Shown in pieces: positions 1 through 9,372 of a stretch of DNA of 51,400 bases. The notes under the pieces are model-generated. The model worked only from the letters and a program-made list of their open reading frames with translations. It did not search any database and was not told the DNA's origin. A program made the position numbers and the translations under genes. The first letter of the stretch is position 1, and every line of letters starts with the position of its first letter. The stretch lies in assembly GCA_022827835.1 (NCBI GenBank), contig JAJEIO010000018.1, positions 1-51,400 on the forward strand, in the 5' to 3' direction. The DNA is from Candidatus Latescibacterota bacterium (lineage in GTDB: Bacteria > Latescibacterota > UBA2968 > UBA8231).

Positions 1-12
1 AGGAGGTCAACT

Positions 13-3000
13 GTGAAAGCGCCTGTGTCTTGGATGGCGAAGAATCACGTCGCCGCCAATTTGCTGATGGGTTTCATCATGTTGAGCGGTCTGTTTGCCA
101 TGATGCAGACCAAGAAAGAGACCTTCCCCGAGATGTCGCTCGACCAGGTGCAAATCCAGGTGCCCTACTTGGGCGCGACCCCAGCCGAGGTCGAAGACGC
201 CGTCTGCAAGCGCATTGAGGAACGAGTGCGCGGCTTAGAAGGGGTGCGCCGCGTGCGCTCTACGGCTGCTGAGGGCATGGGTTCAGTCAGCGTCGAGCTA
301 GAGCGCGGTGCCGACATGGACAAGCTCCTCGACGACATCAAAAACGAAATCGACCGCATCGACACCTTCCCGGCTGAGGTCGAAGAGCCGGTCATCAAGG
401 AGCTGACTCGCCGTAATCAAGCCATCGATGTGGTGCTCTACGGCGATGTCGAGGAAAAGGCTCTCAAAGTTGCGGCCGAACGAGTGCGCGACGATCTGCG
501 CAGCAGCGGCGTGATTTCGCAGGTCGAACTCAAGGGCGTGCGCGTCGATGAGATTGCCATCGAAGTCTCCGAAGAGGCTCTGAGGCGCTACGGCTTGACC
601 TTCGCGCAGGTCGCCGATGCGGTCCGCCGCACGAGCATTGACCTGCCCGCCGGCAGCGTCGAGAGCGAGGATGGCGCGATCTTGCTCCGCACGCAGGGGC
701 TGATGCGCGTGGGGCGCGAATACGAAGAGGTAGTAGTGCTCACCCGTCCCGACGGTACGGCCCTCAAGCTCAAAGACGTGGCCACGGTAGTTGATGGCTT
801 TGAGGATACCGATCTCGTCTCGCGCTTCAACGGCCAGCCAGCGGCCGTGGTGCAGGTATTTCGCATTGGCGACCAGAACGCCCTCGACATCTCCGATTAT
901 GTCCACCAGTACATCGAGGACAAACGCTCGACCCTGCCGGCGGGGATCGACATTGGCTACGCGCGCGACGACGCGCGCATCCTGCGCAGCCGCATCGATT
1001 TGCTGATCCGCAATGCCCGCCTCGGTCTGGTGCTGGTCTTCATCTGTCTGAGCTTCTTCCTCGACCTGCGCTTGGCCTTTTGGGTGATGATGGGCATCCC
1101 CATCAGCTTTTTGGGGGCCTTCGTGTTGATGCAGCCTTTCGACGCCTCGATCAATATGCTGTCGCTATTTGCCTTTATTGTGGCCTTGGGCATCGTCGTC
1201 GATGACGCGATCATTGTCGGCGAAAACATTTTTTCCCACCGCATAAAGGGAAAATCCTTTGGCCGCGCCGCCATTGATGGCGCGCTCGAAGTGGGCACGC
1301 CGGTCGTGTTCTCGATTATGACCTCGATTGCGGCCTTTATGCCGCTGTTCTTCGTCGAGGGCATGATGGGTAAGTTCATGTCGGTCATCCCGGTGATCGT
1401 CATCTCCGTGCTGCTGCTGTCGCTGATTGAGAGCCTGTTCATTCTGCCGGCGCACCTGTCTTCTAAGGGGGACGGGCCAGTCAGCCGCCTCTTTCGCCGG
1501 GTTTTCATCCGCCCGCTCGATTGGCATGCCCGGGTCGTGGTCCTCTTTGACCGCGGCCTCAAGCACGTCATCCGCAACGCCTATCAGCCCACGCTGCGCT
1601 TGGCGTTGGCCCATCCGATCTCCAGCACCGCCCTAGCCTTATCGCTGATGCTGTGTACGGCCGGACTGGTCGTCGGCGGCCATATCAAGTTCGTATTTAT
1701 GCCCGAGATCGGGGCCGATTGGGTGACGATATCGGTCAACATGCCCCAGAGTACCACGGCGACCCAAACCGCCAAGGTCGTGCGACACATCGAAGAAAAG
1801 GCCATCGTCCTGCGCGACCAGATCGACGCCGAGCGCGAGGGCGGGGATTCAATCTACCGCAATGTCTTTACCTACATCGGCGACCAACCCTCGGCCCGGC
1901 GTTCTTCCTTTGCAAGCACTCCAAGTGCTGGCGGCCAAGGGCATCTAGCCGAAGTTACCATCGAACTGTTACCTTCCGAGGAGCGCGATCTCGACAGCGC
2001 GGAGATTGAGGCGCGGCTGCGCCAATTGGTCGGCGAAGTACCCGGCCCCGAATCCATTGTTTTTTCCTCGTCGCTGTTTTCCGCTGGCAATCCCATCGAG
2101 GTCGAGTTGGCCTCGGACAACTTTGACCAGCTCTTATTGGCCGTCGATCGGCTAAAGGGCAAAGTCGCCGAGTACGCCGGCACCGGCGATATCCAAGACA
2201 GCTTTAAGGAAGGCAAGCTGGAGATGAAACTCCAGCTCAAGCCCCAAGCCCGCACCCTCGGCCTCACGCTCGCCGATCTAGCTCGCCAAGTGCGCCAGGG
2301 CTTCTACGGCGACCAAGCGCTGAGATTCCCACGCGGCTCGGACGATGTGCGGGTTATGGTGCGCTATCCCAAAGATGAGCGCCGCAACTTAGGCGACGTG
2401 CGCTCGATGCGCATCCGCACGCCTTCCGGTGCTGAGGTGCCTTTTGCCGAGGTGGCCACCGTCACCATCGGCCACGCCTATGCCTCCATCCAGCGCACCG
2501 ATGGCCAGCGCGTCGTGCGGGTGAGTGCCTCGGTAGATGACCAAATCGCCAACGCCGATGAGATCAACCGCGATCTTGAAGCGTTTTTCTTGCCCGCCTT
2601 GGTCCAGGACTATCCCGGTCTGCGTTACAGCTTCGGCGGCGAGCAGCGGGAGCGGGATGATTCGCTACAGAGCCTGCTGTTCAACTTCATCATCGCCCTT
2701 GCCGCCATCTACGTGCTGCTGGCCGTGCCATTCAAATCGTACACCCAACCCCTCGTCGTTATGAGCGCGATTCCCTTTGGCATCATTGGCGCGGTTTGGG
2801 GGCATCTGCTCATGGGAATAGACTTGGCGCTTTTGAGCCTGTTTGGGATCGTCGCGCTCTCGGGCGTGGTGGTCAACGATTCGCTGGTGCTGCTGACCTT
2901 CTACAACCAGATGCGGCGCGAGGGTTCGTCGCACGAGGAAGCCCTGGTCTCTGCCGGAGCCGCGCGCTTCCGCCCGATCCTGCTGACCTCGCTGACGACC

Positions 3001-3216
3001 TTCTTTGGGTTGCTGCCGATGATCCTCGAAAAGAGCCTCCAGGCGCAGTTTTTGATCCCAATGGCCGTCAGCTTGGGCTTTGGCATCCTGTTTGCCACCT
3101 TCATCATTTTGTTGGGCGTCCCGATAGGAATGCGCCTGTTGGTGGGAGTTCAAGAGTTTTGGGGGCGGTTGGTCGTGGAGAAACCCGCCGAGGTCGCGCC
3201 GGTTACCGGGTCTTGA
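13..3216 (+). CDS. RND efflux transporter permease subunit (HAE1/AcrB type)
   Basis: A 1067-aa inner-membrane pump of the resistance-nodulation-division family, which exports hydrophobic or toxic compounds using the proton gradient. A GTG start follows a perfect AGGAGG at 1-6. The layout is typical: TM1 at about residues 10-30, a periplasmic porter region, a TM block from about 335, a second periplasmic region, then TM7-12 to the C-terminus. The TM4 proton-relay segment GIVVDDAIIVGENIF has the paired Asp at about residues 397-398; TM10 has SGVVVNDSLVLL. Length fits the family (1000-1070). A periplasmic adaptor (HlyD type) would normally lie upstream, beyond the window edge, and no TolC-like gene follows. 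The substrate cannot be told from sequence. The lipoprotein gene starts 6 nt after the stop, so both may share a transcript. Confidence 0.95.
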   Translation: MKAPVSWMAKNHVAANLLMGFIMLSGLFAMMQTKKETFPEMSLDQVQIQVPYLGATPAEVEDAVCKRIEERVRGLEGVRRVRSTAAEGMGSVSVELERGADMDKLLDDIKNEIDRIDTFPAEVEEPVIKELTRRNQAIDVVLYGDVEEKALKVAAERVRDDLRSSGVISQVELKGVRVDEIAIEVSEEALRRYGLTFAQVADAVRRTSIDLPAGSVESEDGAILLRTQGLMRVGREYEEVVVLTRPDGTALKLKDVATVVDGFEDTDLVSRFNGQPAAVVQVFRIGDQNALDISDYVHQYIEDKRSTLPAGIDIGYARDDARILRSRIDLLIRNARLGLVLVFICLSFFLDLRLAFWVMMGIPISFLGAFVLMQPFDASINMLSLFAFIVALGIVVDDAIIVGENIFSHRIKGKSFGRAAIDGALEVGTPVVFSIMTSIAAFMPLFFVEGMMGKFMSVIPVIVISVLLLSLIESLFILPAHLSSKGDGPVSRLFRRVFIRPLDWHARVVVLFDRGLKHVIRNAYQPTLRLALAHPISSTALALSLMLCTAGLVVGGHIKFVFMPEIGADWVTISVNMPQSTTATQTAKVVRHIEEKAIVLRDQIDAEREGGDSIYRNVFTYIGDQPSARRSSFASTPSAGGQGHLAEVTIELLPSEERDLDSAEIEARLRQLVGEVPGPESIVFSSSLFSAGNPIEVELASDNFDQLLLAVDRLKGKVAEYAGTGDIQDSFKEGKLEMKLQLKPQARTLGLTLADLARQVRQGFYGDQALRFPRGSDDVRVMVRYPKDERRNLGDVRSMRIRTPSGAEVPFAEVATVTIGHAYASIQRTDGQRVVRVSASVDDQIANADEINRDLEAFFLPALVQDYPGLRYSFGGEQRERDDSLQSLLFNFIIALAAIYVLLAVPFKSYTQPLVVMSAIPFGIIGAVWGHLLMGIDLALLSLFGIVALSGVVVNDSLVLLTFYNQMRREGSSHEEALVSAGAARFRPILLTSLTTFFGLLPMILEKSLQAQFLIPMAVSLGFGILFATFIILLGVPIGMRLLVGVQEFWGRLVVEKPAEVAPVTGS

Positions 3217-3222
3217 AGGGTT

Positions 3223-4821
3223 GTGGCGCAATTGAAGTGGGGTGGGCTTCTACTGTGCATGGTGGCCTGTGCGCCTACTGACGAGTTTCCCTTCATCGAC
3301 AAAGCCAGCGATTGGGGCATAGAGCAGTCCCACGTCGGCGGTGGCGCGGAAAAGCGCTATATCGTCGAAGCCAAAGGTGGTGGGACTGCGCTTCTCGACG
3401 CGGATGGCGACGGCGATTTGGACATCTACTGGGTCAATGGGGAGGGCGGTGACAATGCTCTCTATCGCAATGACCGTGGCCGTGGCTTTGTCGATCGAGC
3501 GGTCGTAGCCGGTGCCACGGGTCGCGGCTGGGGCATGGGCGCGCTGAGCGCGGACTACGATGCCGACGGCGATGCCGATCTGTACATCACGTGCTTGCAG
3601 GAAAACATCCTCTATCGCAACGACGGGTTAGAGCAATTCGCCGATGCCACGGCTCGTGCTGGGCTAGTGCTGCCGGTGTGGAGTACGGGCGCGGCCATGG
3701 GCGACGCGGACTTGGACGGCGACTTGGATTTGTACGTGGCCAATTACGCGGATTTTGATTCGTCCGCGGTGCGGCCCTTGGGAACTCAGTGGAAGGGCCG
3801 GGACGTATTCATCGGCCCGCTGGGCTTGCCCGCGTTGCCGGACGCGCTCTACCGCAACGATGGCGACGGTAACTTTGCCGAGGTGACGGCGGCTAGCGGC
3901 CTCGGTCAGCACGATCCGGGCTATGGGTTTGCCGTGCTGTTCATCGACAGCGACGACGACGGGGATTTGGACCTGTACGTCGCCAACGACTCGACACCCA
4001 ATTTCCTCTACCGCAACGATGGCGCGGGCACCTTTGCCGAAGTGGGGCTACAGGCCAATGCCGCGCTGGGGGAAACGGGCTTGGCGCAGGCTGGCATGGG
4101 CGCGGCGTGGGGCGATTACGACAACGACGGCGACGGCGATTTGCTGGTCACCAATTTTGAGGATGACTACAACACGCTGTATCGCAACTCAGGCGGCGGT
4201 ACGTTTGCGGACGTGAGCTTTGCCGCGGGCTTGGGCCGCATCAGCCTGCCCTTCGTGGGGTTTGGCGCGGTCTTTCTCGATTACGACAACGACGCCGACC
4301 AAGACTTGTTCGTGGCCAACGGGCACGTGTATCCGCAGATCGAACGCCCGGGCAGTGGCGCGACCTACGCGCAGGCGAATCACTTGTTTGCCAATGACGC
4401 CGGTCATTTCAGCCTCGTCGAGCTAGGCGAGGATCGGGCGGTCAGTCGCGGCGCAGTGGCCGGGGATTTTGACGACGATGGCCGCGTGGACCTGTTCGTC
4501 ACCAACCTCAATGGCCAGCCCTCCCTGCTGCACAACCAGATAACTGCTAATCACCACTGGCTCGGTTTGCGCCTTGTGGGCGCGGGAAAAAACCGCGAGG
4601 CCGTCGGCGCGAAGGTCGTGTTGTGGAGCGGCGGCCAAAGGCAGCGGCGGGATGTGCTCTGCGGCAAGAGCTTTTTGGGCAGCGGCGACCGGCGCGTGCA
4701 TTTTGGCTTGGGCGCGGCGGGCCGGGTGGATTCGCTGCACATCTATTGGCCGAGCGGTGCGCTGCAGCGGCTGATCGATTTGCCGATTGACGCGTATATG
4801 AGAGTTGAGGAGGGGGGCTAG
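3223..4821 (+). CDS. FG-GAP repeat / ASPIC-UnbV domain lipoprotein
   Basis: 532 aa, GTG start 6 nt after the RND stop. The N-terminus is a short hydrophobic signal ending in MVAC, so Cys16 is a likely lipidation site. The body carries repeated DxDGDGDLD calcium-binding loops (for example DADGDGDLDIYWVNG near residue 65 and DYDNDGDGDLL near 305). These are typical of VCBS/FG-GAP repeats that fold as an integrin-like beta-propeller. The last ~90 residues (NHHWLGLRLVGAGKNREAVG onward to HIYWPSG) match the ASPIC/UnbV domain. Such proteins are secreted or surface-attached and are thought to bind ligands or other proteins; no catalytic function is known. Proximity to the RND gene suggests co-transcription but no shared role can be shown. 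Confidence 0.88.
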   Translation: MAQLKWGGLLLCMVACAPTDEFPFIDKASDWGIEQSHVGGGAEKRYIVEAKGGGTALLDADGDGDLDIYWVNGEGGDNALYRNDRGRGFVDRAVVAGATGRGWGMGALSADYDADGDADLYITCLQENILYRNDGLEQFADATARAGLVLPVWSTGAAMGDADLDGDLDLYVANYADFDSSAVRPLGTQWKGRDVFIGPLGLPALPDALYRNDGDGNFAEVTAASGLGQHDPGYGFAVLFIDSDDDGDLDLYVANDSTPNFLYRNDGAGTFAEVGLQANAALGETGLAQAGMGAAWGDYDNDGDGDLLVTNFEDDYNTLYRNSGGGTFADVSFAAGLGRISLPFVGFGAVFLDYDNDADQDLFVANGHVYPQIERPGSGATYAQANHLFANDAGHFSLVELGEDRAVSRGAVAGDFDDDGRVDLFVTNLNGQPSLLHNQITANHHWLGLRLVGAGKNREAVGAKVVLWSGGQRQRRDVLCGKSFLGSGDRRVHFGLGAAGRVDSLHIYWPSGALQRLIDLPIDAYMRVEEGG

Positions 4822-4890
4822 TGGCGGTTGCTGTGCGGCGCGCAGCGGCTATATTTGCGGACGCACATTCTCATAGCCGGAGGGCCAATT

Positions 4891-5274
4891 ATGCAGAGTT
4901 ACCCATATCCAGAATACGACGGAGTGCGAAGCATTGTCCTGGGAATAGTCCTCAGCATTCTGACGTGTGGGATTTACTATTTCTATTGGCAATACAAACA
5001 GATGGAAACGCTCAATGCGTGGCTGGGGCGGGAGGAGTACAACTTCTGGCTTTGGCTCGTACTCTTTATCGTGACGTGCAGCATATTTGAGCTTTACTAC
5101 GAATACAAGATGGCGAAGGGCATCAACGAGATTCAGGAGAACAATAATCTGCGCGTCAACGGAGACCTAGCGTTGATCTGCGTCCTAATTTCTATTTTTT
5201 CCCTCGGCTTGGCCGCTACTGCCATTCAGCAGTGGGAAGTCAACAAGTTCTACGGTGAAAGCTCCGACGATTAG
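4891..5274 (+). CDS. DUF4234 small membrane protein
   Basis: 127 aa starting at the ATG preceded by GGAGGG (spacing about 6 nt). An upstream in-frame start at 4828 would add 21 residues without a ribosome site and is not preferred. Three hydrophobic segments are visible: around residues 10-30 (SIVLGIVLSILTCGIYYFYW), 45-65 and 95-115. The pattern LTCGIYYFYWQYKQME and the later YEYKMAKGINEIQ is that of DUF4234 proteins, whose function is unknown. The stop overlaps the next gene by 20 nt, which suggests translational coupling. Confidence 0.8.
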   Translation: MQSYPYPEYDGVRSIVLGIVLSILTCGIYYFYWQYKQMETLNAWLGREEYNFWLWLVLFIVTCSIFELYYEYKMAKGINEIQENNNLRVNGDLALICVLISIFSLGLAATAIQQWEVNKFYGESSDD

Positions 5275-5653
5275 TCCAGTTCACCTCGCGCGAATTTTCC
5301 TCGTTGGGCTGGCACTCGTCGCGGCATTCGCGGCGTGGCTTAGCCCCGTGTTCGGCGCGGCTTGGCCGAGCCTGTGTCCCTTCCACTTCCTCACCCAGTT
5401 GCCCTGCCCAGGCTGCGGCATGGGGCGCGCCTGCATAGCCCTTGCCCAAGGCAACTTCGCCGGCGCTTGGCACCATCATCCCTTCGCATTTTTCCTCGTC
5501 CCATTGGCCCTCGGCCTAGCGTGCTCTCCGAGTTGGTTCGGCCGCGCTTGGCCCACGCAGCCTTTAGCCCTCCGCAAGAGTCTCGCTGGAGGTGTGCTAG
5601 CCCTTGTGCTAATGCTTTGGCTGTATCGCTTGATGCGTTCCGGGGGCTGTTGA
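5255..5653 (+). CDS. DUF2752 membrane protein
   Basis: 132 aa, GTG start inside the end of the preceding gene. Three hydrophobic helices surround the family hallmark CPFHFLTQLPCPGCGMGRA (residues about 41-59), the CPxCGxxR-type motif of DUF2752 proteins. Biochemical function is unknown. The cysteines could bind metal or form a disulfide, but this is not established. Small membrane proteins of this family often lie next to DUF4234 or TM2-domain proteins, as here. Confidence 0.8.
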   Translation: MKAPTISPVHLARIFLVGLALVAAFAAWLSPVFGAAWPSLCPFHFLTQLPCPGCGMGRACIALAQGNFAGAWHHHPFAFFLVPLALGLACSPSWFGRAWPTQPLALRKSLAGGVLALVLMLWLYRLMRSGGC

Positions 5654-5723
5654 CGGCGGTAGCATCATCGGACATGTTAAGAAGACAGCGAGAGATGGCC
5701 GAACGCAGATGCGGAGGACGACA

Positions 5724-6041
5724 ATGCCGGAAGTCACGCAACAGCAATTGAACGACGCGAAGCATGTGATCGAAACCACGTTGGGCGAGCAATTCGACGA
5801 CATTGATTTCGTGATGGTTTTCGTCCAGCCCGATGTAGAAGAGTGGGACGACGACGACGACGAATTTATCGAAATCAAGGCGATCTACGACGGAGTCGCT
5901 GGGCAACTGCGCGGAGAGCGGATGGTCGGAGTAATTCCCCTACTGCGGCGACGCCTACAGGAGTCGGGTATCACCGCGTTCCCGATCATGCGCTACATCT
6001 CGAAATCCGACTGGGACGAGCATCCAGGTGATGCCGCATGA
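5724..6041 (+). CDS. Small acidic protein paired with HEPN protein (putative antitoxin partner)
   Basis: 105 aa from the ATG at 5724, which has GGAGG at 5713-5717 (6-nt spacing); an earlier in-frame ATG at 5709 lacks this. The centre is strongly acidic (EEWDDDDDEF), followed by IEIKAIYDG and a C-terminal stretch SGITAFPIMRYISKSDW. I do not recognise a named domain. The 14-nt overlap with the downstream HEPN gene and the gene order (small acidic protein first) resemble HEPN toxin/antitoxin modules. Similar short proteins with an IYDG...AFPVLSFI-like ending are, from memory, found next to HEPN proteins. The antitoxin role is inference. Confidence 0.6.
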   Translation: MPEVTQQQLNDAKHVIETTLGEQFDDIDFVMVFVQPDVEEWDDDDDEFIEIKAIYDGVAGQLRGERMVGVIPLLRRRLQESGITAFPIMRYISKSDWDEHPGDAA

Positions 6042-6501
6042 CCTCGTTTCTGCTGCGCAAGACTTAGTTGGCGACGGCAGAGGCGCTCCACGGCAGGCGA
6101 ATTTGCGCCGGGCGATCAGTACGGCCTATTACGCTCTATTCCATTGCTTGGCAAGATGTTGCGCCGACGCCCTAGTGGGAACTGCCAGTGCCAATCGAAG
6201 CGAACCCGCATGGCATCAAGTTTATCGCGCCCTAGAACACCGCGACGCCGCCAAGCGGTGCGAACAGAACCGAATTCAGCGGTTCCCTCCAGAAATTCAG
6301 GAATTTGCCGGGTTGTTCGTGGACATGCAGCGAAAACGCCACCGAGCGGACTACGCATCCGAAGGACATTGGCTGAAGTCCGAAGTGGCGGACGATATAG
6401 CTCAAGCCACCGCGGCAATCGCGCTACTTGAACGTGCGCCGCTAAAGGATCGTCGCGCCTTCGCTATTTATGTTTTGCTTCGGCTCAGACCGGGGCGCTA
6501 G
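6031..6501 (+). CDS. HEPN-domain protein (UPF0332-like)
   Basis: 156 aa; GTG at 6028 and ATG at 6031 are adjacent possible starts. The core NLRRAISTAYYALFHCLA (about residues 24-41) and the distal QRKRHRADYAS are typical of the HEPN/UPF0332 alpha-helical family, in which the RxADY segment packs against the first helix. A canonical catalytic Rx4-6H is not clearly present, so RNase activity is uncertain. HEPN proteins act as RNase toxins or as partners of nucleotidyltransferases. Here the partner is the overlapping acidic protein rather than a recognisable MNT enzyme. The stop overlaps the 3' end of the convergent DUF4159 gene by 4 nt. Confidence 0.7.
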   Translation: MPHDLVSAAQDLVGDGRGAPRQANLRRAISTAYYALFHCLARCCADALVGTASANRSEPAWHQVYRALEHRDAAKRCEQNRIQRFPPEIQEFAGLFVDMQRKRHRADYASEGHWLKSEVADDIAQATAAIALLERAPLKDRRAFAIYVLLRLRPGR

Positions 6502-7157
6502 TGACTCAGCGTCCACACTGCGATATTGGTACCCATTTTGAGGGCATCGAGTCGTTTGCCCTCTGGGTCGCTGTGGACGTCGGGGTCTTCCCAGCCGTCG
6601 CCTAGGTCTGCCTCATACGTGTACAGAACGGCTAGGCGCTCGCCCGTGAAAAGCGCGAGAGCTTGCGGCCTTTTGCCGTCGTGTTCGTGGACTTTGGGCA
6701 GGCCCGCTGGCAACTCAAAGTGGCAGTGGAATAGAGGATGTTCGGGCGGCAGTTCCACCCACTCGGCGTTGGGGAAGACTTGGCGCATGGCGCGGCGGAA
6801 GCTCTCGTCCATGCCGTAGTTGTCGTCGGCGTGGAGAAAGCCGCCGCTTTCCAAGTAGTGCCGAAGCCGCGCTGCCTCGTCAGCGGAAAAGGCCACATTG
6901 CCGTGTCCGGTCATGTAGATGTACGGATAGGAAAACAACTCCTCGTCCATGATTTGCACCCGCGCTTCGGTTTCGGCCGCGTCGATTTGGGTGTGTTCCC
7001 TTAAGAAGCGGAGCAAGTTGGGTAGGGAAGAGGGGTCGCTGTACCAGTCGCCGCCGCCGCCGTATTGCAGCCGCGCAATGGTAAATAGAGGCTGGGCCGG
7101 GCCGTCCACAGCGAGGAGTGCGACGGCGAGCGCGGCGTAGAGGGCCAAGCCGCGCAT
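6498..7157 (-). CDS. DUF4159 domain secreted protein
   Basis: 219 aa with an N-terminal signal peptide (MRGLALYAALAVALLAVDGPA). The mature part begins FTIARLQYGGGGDWYSDPSS and contains YIYMTGHGNVAFS, GGFLHADDNYGMDESFRR and ALKMGTNIAVW, the signature blocks of DUF4159. Such proteins often accompany MoxR/VWA aerotolerance-type operons or occur alone; the fold resembles a glutamine-amidotransferase-like class but function is unknown. It lies 1 nt downstream of the propeller gene, so both belong to one transcript. Confidence 0.85.
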   Translation of the reverse strand: MRGLALYAALAVALLAVDGPAQPLFTIARLQYGGGGDWYSDPSSLPNLLRFLREHTQIDAAETEARVQIMDEELFSYPYIYMTGHGNVAFSADEAARLRHYLESGGFLHADDNYGMDESFRRAMRQVFPNAEWVELPPEHPLFHCHFELPAGLPKVHEHDGKRPQALALFTGERLAVLYTYEADLGDGWEDPDVHSDPEGKRLDALKMGTNIAVWTLSH

Positions 7158-7158
7158 G

Positions 7159-9363
7159 TCAGCGGCCGTTGATCACGGCGAATTTGCCGCGCACTGCGTC
7201 GCCGGTTTCTGCTTGTGCGACGAAGTAGTAAATACCCGACCCCACTAGAAAACCCGCCGCGCTCTGGCCATTCCAAGTGACTGCGCCTTCGCCGGCTGTG
7301 CTTTCGATTTGGCGGATGAGTTCGCCCGCTGCGGTGAAAATGCGCACGCTGGCTCCCAGCGGCAGGTCGGCAAAGGTCAGGGATGCGCCGCGCACGCCGA
7401 TGTGGAAGGGGTTGGGATACGCGTATGCCTGAGGACCAGCGGCGGTCCCCGAGGTGCCGAGTTGCAGGCGGCTCATCCCGCCGAGCGTGCCAATCCACAG
7501 CGCATCGTTTTCACGGTCGAAGTACAGTGAGTTGACGCGGTTGTTGACGAGGCCGTCGCTGGTGTCGAGCGCAAACTCGACTTGGCCCTCGGTGCTGATG
7601 CGGGCCAAGCCGCCTTCGGTGCCGACCCAAATGCGCCCCCAGTCGTCTTCAGCCAGCGACGTGGTCGCGTTGGACGGCAGGCCGTTGTCGGTGTTGTACG
7701 CCTTCCAGCTTGTGACCTCAAAATCCACGTTAGGGCGCGAATACTCGCCGCGCACGGCATTGAGGCCGTTGTTGGTGGCGATCCACACTTGTCCCGAGCG
7801 ATCGACGTGGATGTCGATGACGGCATTGCTGGTCAGGTCTGGATAAGCGACGGTGTCGAAGACTAAGCCGGTCTCATCGCCGAGCTCAAAAGGGGTGCCG
7901 CCATCGTCGAAGAGGCAGAAGCCGTCGAGCGCCGTCCCAATCCACTTCAGGCCGTCGGGGCCAATGGCGATTTTGGTCATGTCGCGGCCTGAGGACATGC
8001 CGAAGTTCAACTGGCTGTTGAGCGCGGCCTGTTGGGGCGGCCACCCATCCATGACGACGAGCCCATTTTGGACATTGGCAATCCACAGCGCACCGTTGGC
8101 GTCGCGGTCGATGTCGCTGATGGCGACGAAGGAGCCGCCGTTGATGCCTTCGAGAGCCGAGTTGTTGGCGGTGAGATGCTGCCACTGACCGTTGGCGTCG
8201 CGCACGTTAATGCCTAGGCCCCAATGGCCTACCCACAGCAGGCCCTCGTCGTCGGTCTCCAAAGCCGAGACGGTATTGGACGACAGGTCGGTATTGGTGG
8301 TGTGGGTAGTCCAGCCCTCTCCGTCGAACTCGTATAGACCAAAAGCGGGCAGATTGTCCTTGGGCACAGAGGCGACCCACAGGTGGCCGTTGGGAGTCTG
8401 CGCTATGTCGAAGAAGAAGTTGGCTCTAGGCTCGCGGGGCGGTGGCGGTGGGTCAGTGCCGAGGACGCGGAGGCCGCTATGGCTGGCGACCCATAGGGGG
8501 CCGTCGGTATCGGACAGGTCCGCGGTACTGCTGATGTTCGACGCACTGAGCGGCTGCCAACGGTTGGCTTGGCGCTGGGATAAGGTGCCGTCAGCCGCCC
8601 CAGTGACGATGCTCCCCTCGAAGAGGCCGAGGGCAACGCTGCTAGTCGTGGAATAATCGAGTTCGGGGCGGTCGAGCGCGGGATGTACACGCCAGATGCC
8701 GTCCGTGGCCGCGACGAAGAGCGTGTCTTGATAGACCAGCATGTCGCGCACCTCGCCCCTTATTGGCTCGGCTTCCCAACTGCTGGGGTCTTGGAGATTG
8801 GGCTGGGCCAAATCCGCCCACGCTAGGCCATTGACGGTCCCGGCCCACAGGCGACCGGCAAATATTTCAATGCTGGTCACCTCGGTGTCTTTGGGCAGCT
8901 CTCCCAAGCGGCGATAGGTCTCCTTGACCTCTTCCTTGCTGATGACAAACGCGCTGACGCCGCGCTCGCTGCCGACGTAGAGGATGTCCCCATGAGGCTC
9001 AAGGGCGTTGATGCGAAGGTTTTGGAAGTCGAGAAAGGGCGGGTCGAATCGGTTTTGCTCGGGCCGATAGCGGCTCAAACCCTGAGAGTGCGTGCCAAAC
9101 CACAGGTGGCCGTTGGCATCTACGGATAGGCTCAAGATGAGGTTGCCCGGCAGGCCGTCGCGGCGAGTGAAGCGCGTATAGGCTTGGGTTTGCTGGTCGT
9201 AGCGCAGGACGCCGCCGCTGGTGCCGGCCCAGACTGCGTCTTGATGGACGAGGATCCGGTTGATTTGGCGCATACTGGTATAGGCTTCCCATTGGGTGCC
9301 GGATAACTGGGCGCGGACGGGTAGGGTCAAAAGCAGCAGAGGAAAGAGGCGGAGCAAGAGCAT
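7159..9363 (-). CDS. Secreted two-component-regulator-type beta-propeller protein with C-terminal sorting module
   Basis: 734 aa with signal peptide (MLLLRLFPLLLLTLPVRAQ). About a dozen short repeats of the form LWVGTxxGLxRY / IWVGTEGGLARI run from residue 40 to 640. These are the Reg_prop repeats that form the periplasmic sensor propeller of hybrid two-component systems. No kinase or transmembrane part follows; instead the protein ends in a FlgD-Ig/T9SS-like module (YPNPFHIGVRGASLTFADLP, then ITAAGELI-type and SGIYYFVAQ strands). It is therefore more likely an exported surface protein than a signalling receptor. Ligand unknown. priA ends 9 nt upstream of this start. Confidence 0.85.
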   Translation of the reverse strand: MLLLRLFPLLLLTLPVRAQLSGTQWEAYTSMRQINRILVHQDAVWAGTSGGVLRYDQQTQAYTRFTRRDGLPGNLILSLSVDANGHLWFGTHSQGLSRYRPEQNRFDPPFLDFQNLRINALEPHGDILYVGSERGVSAFVISKEEVKETYRRLGELPKDTEVTSIEIFAGRLWAGTVNGLAWADLAQPNLQDPSSWEAEPIRGEVRDMLVYQDTLFVAATDGIWRVHPALDRPELDYSTTSSVALGLFEGSIVTGAADGTLSQRQANRWQPLSASNISSTADLSDTDGPLWVASHSGLRVLGTDPPPPPREPRANFFFDIAQTPNGHLWVASVPKDNLPAFGLYEFDGEGWTTHTTNTDLSSNTVSALETDDEGLLWVGHWGLGINVRDANGQWQHLTANNSALEGINGGSFVAISDIDRDANGALWIANVQNGLVVMDGWPPQQAALNSQLNFGMSSGRDMTKIAIGPDGLKWIGTALDGFCLFDDGGTPFELGDETGLVFDTVAYPDLTSNAVIDIHVDRSGQVWIATNNGLNAVRGEYSRPNVDFEVTSWKAYNTDNGLPSNATTSLAEDDWGRIWVGTEGGLARISTEGQVEFALDTSDGLVNNRVNSLYFDRENDALWIGTLGGMSRLQLGTSGTAAGPQAYAYPNPFHIGVRGASLTFADLPLGASVRIFTAAGELIRQIESTAGEGAVTWNGQSAAGFLVGSGIYYFVAQAETGDAVRGKFAVINGR

Positions 9364-9372
9364 GGAAACGGC

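Noticed and set aside
298..906. 202-codon antisense frame in the RND gene
   Set aside because: No recognisable motif and fully inside a conserved transporter.
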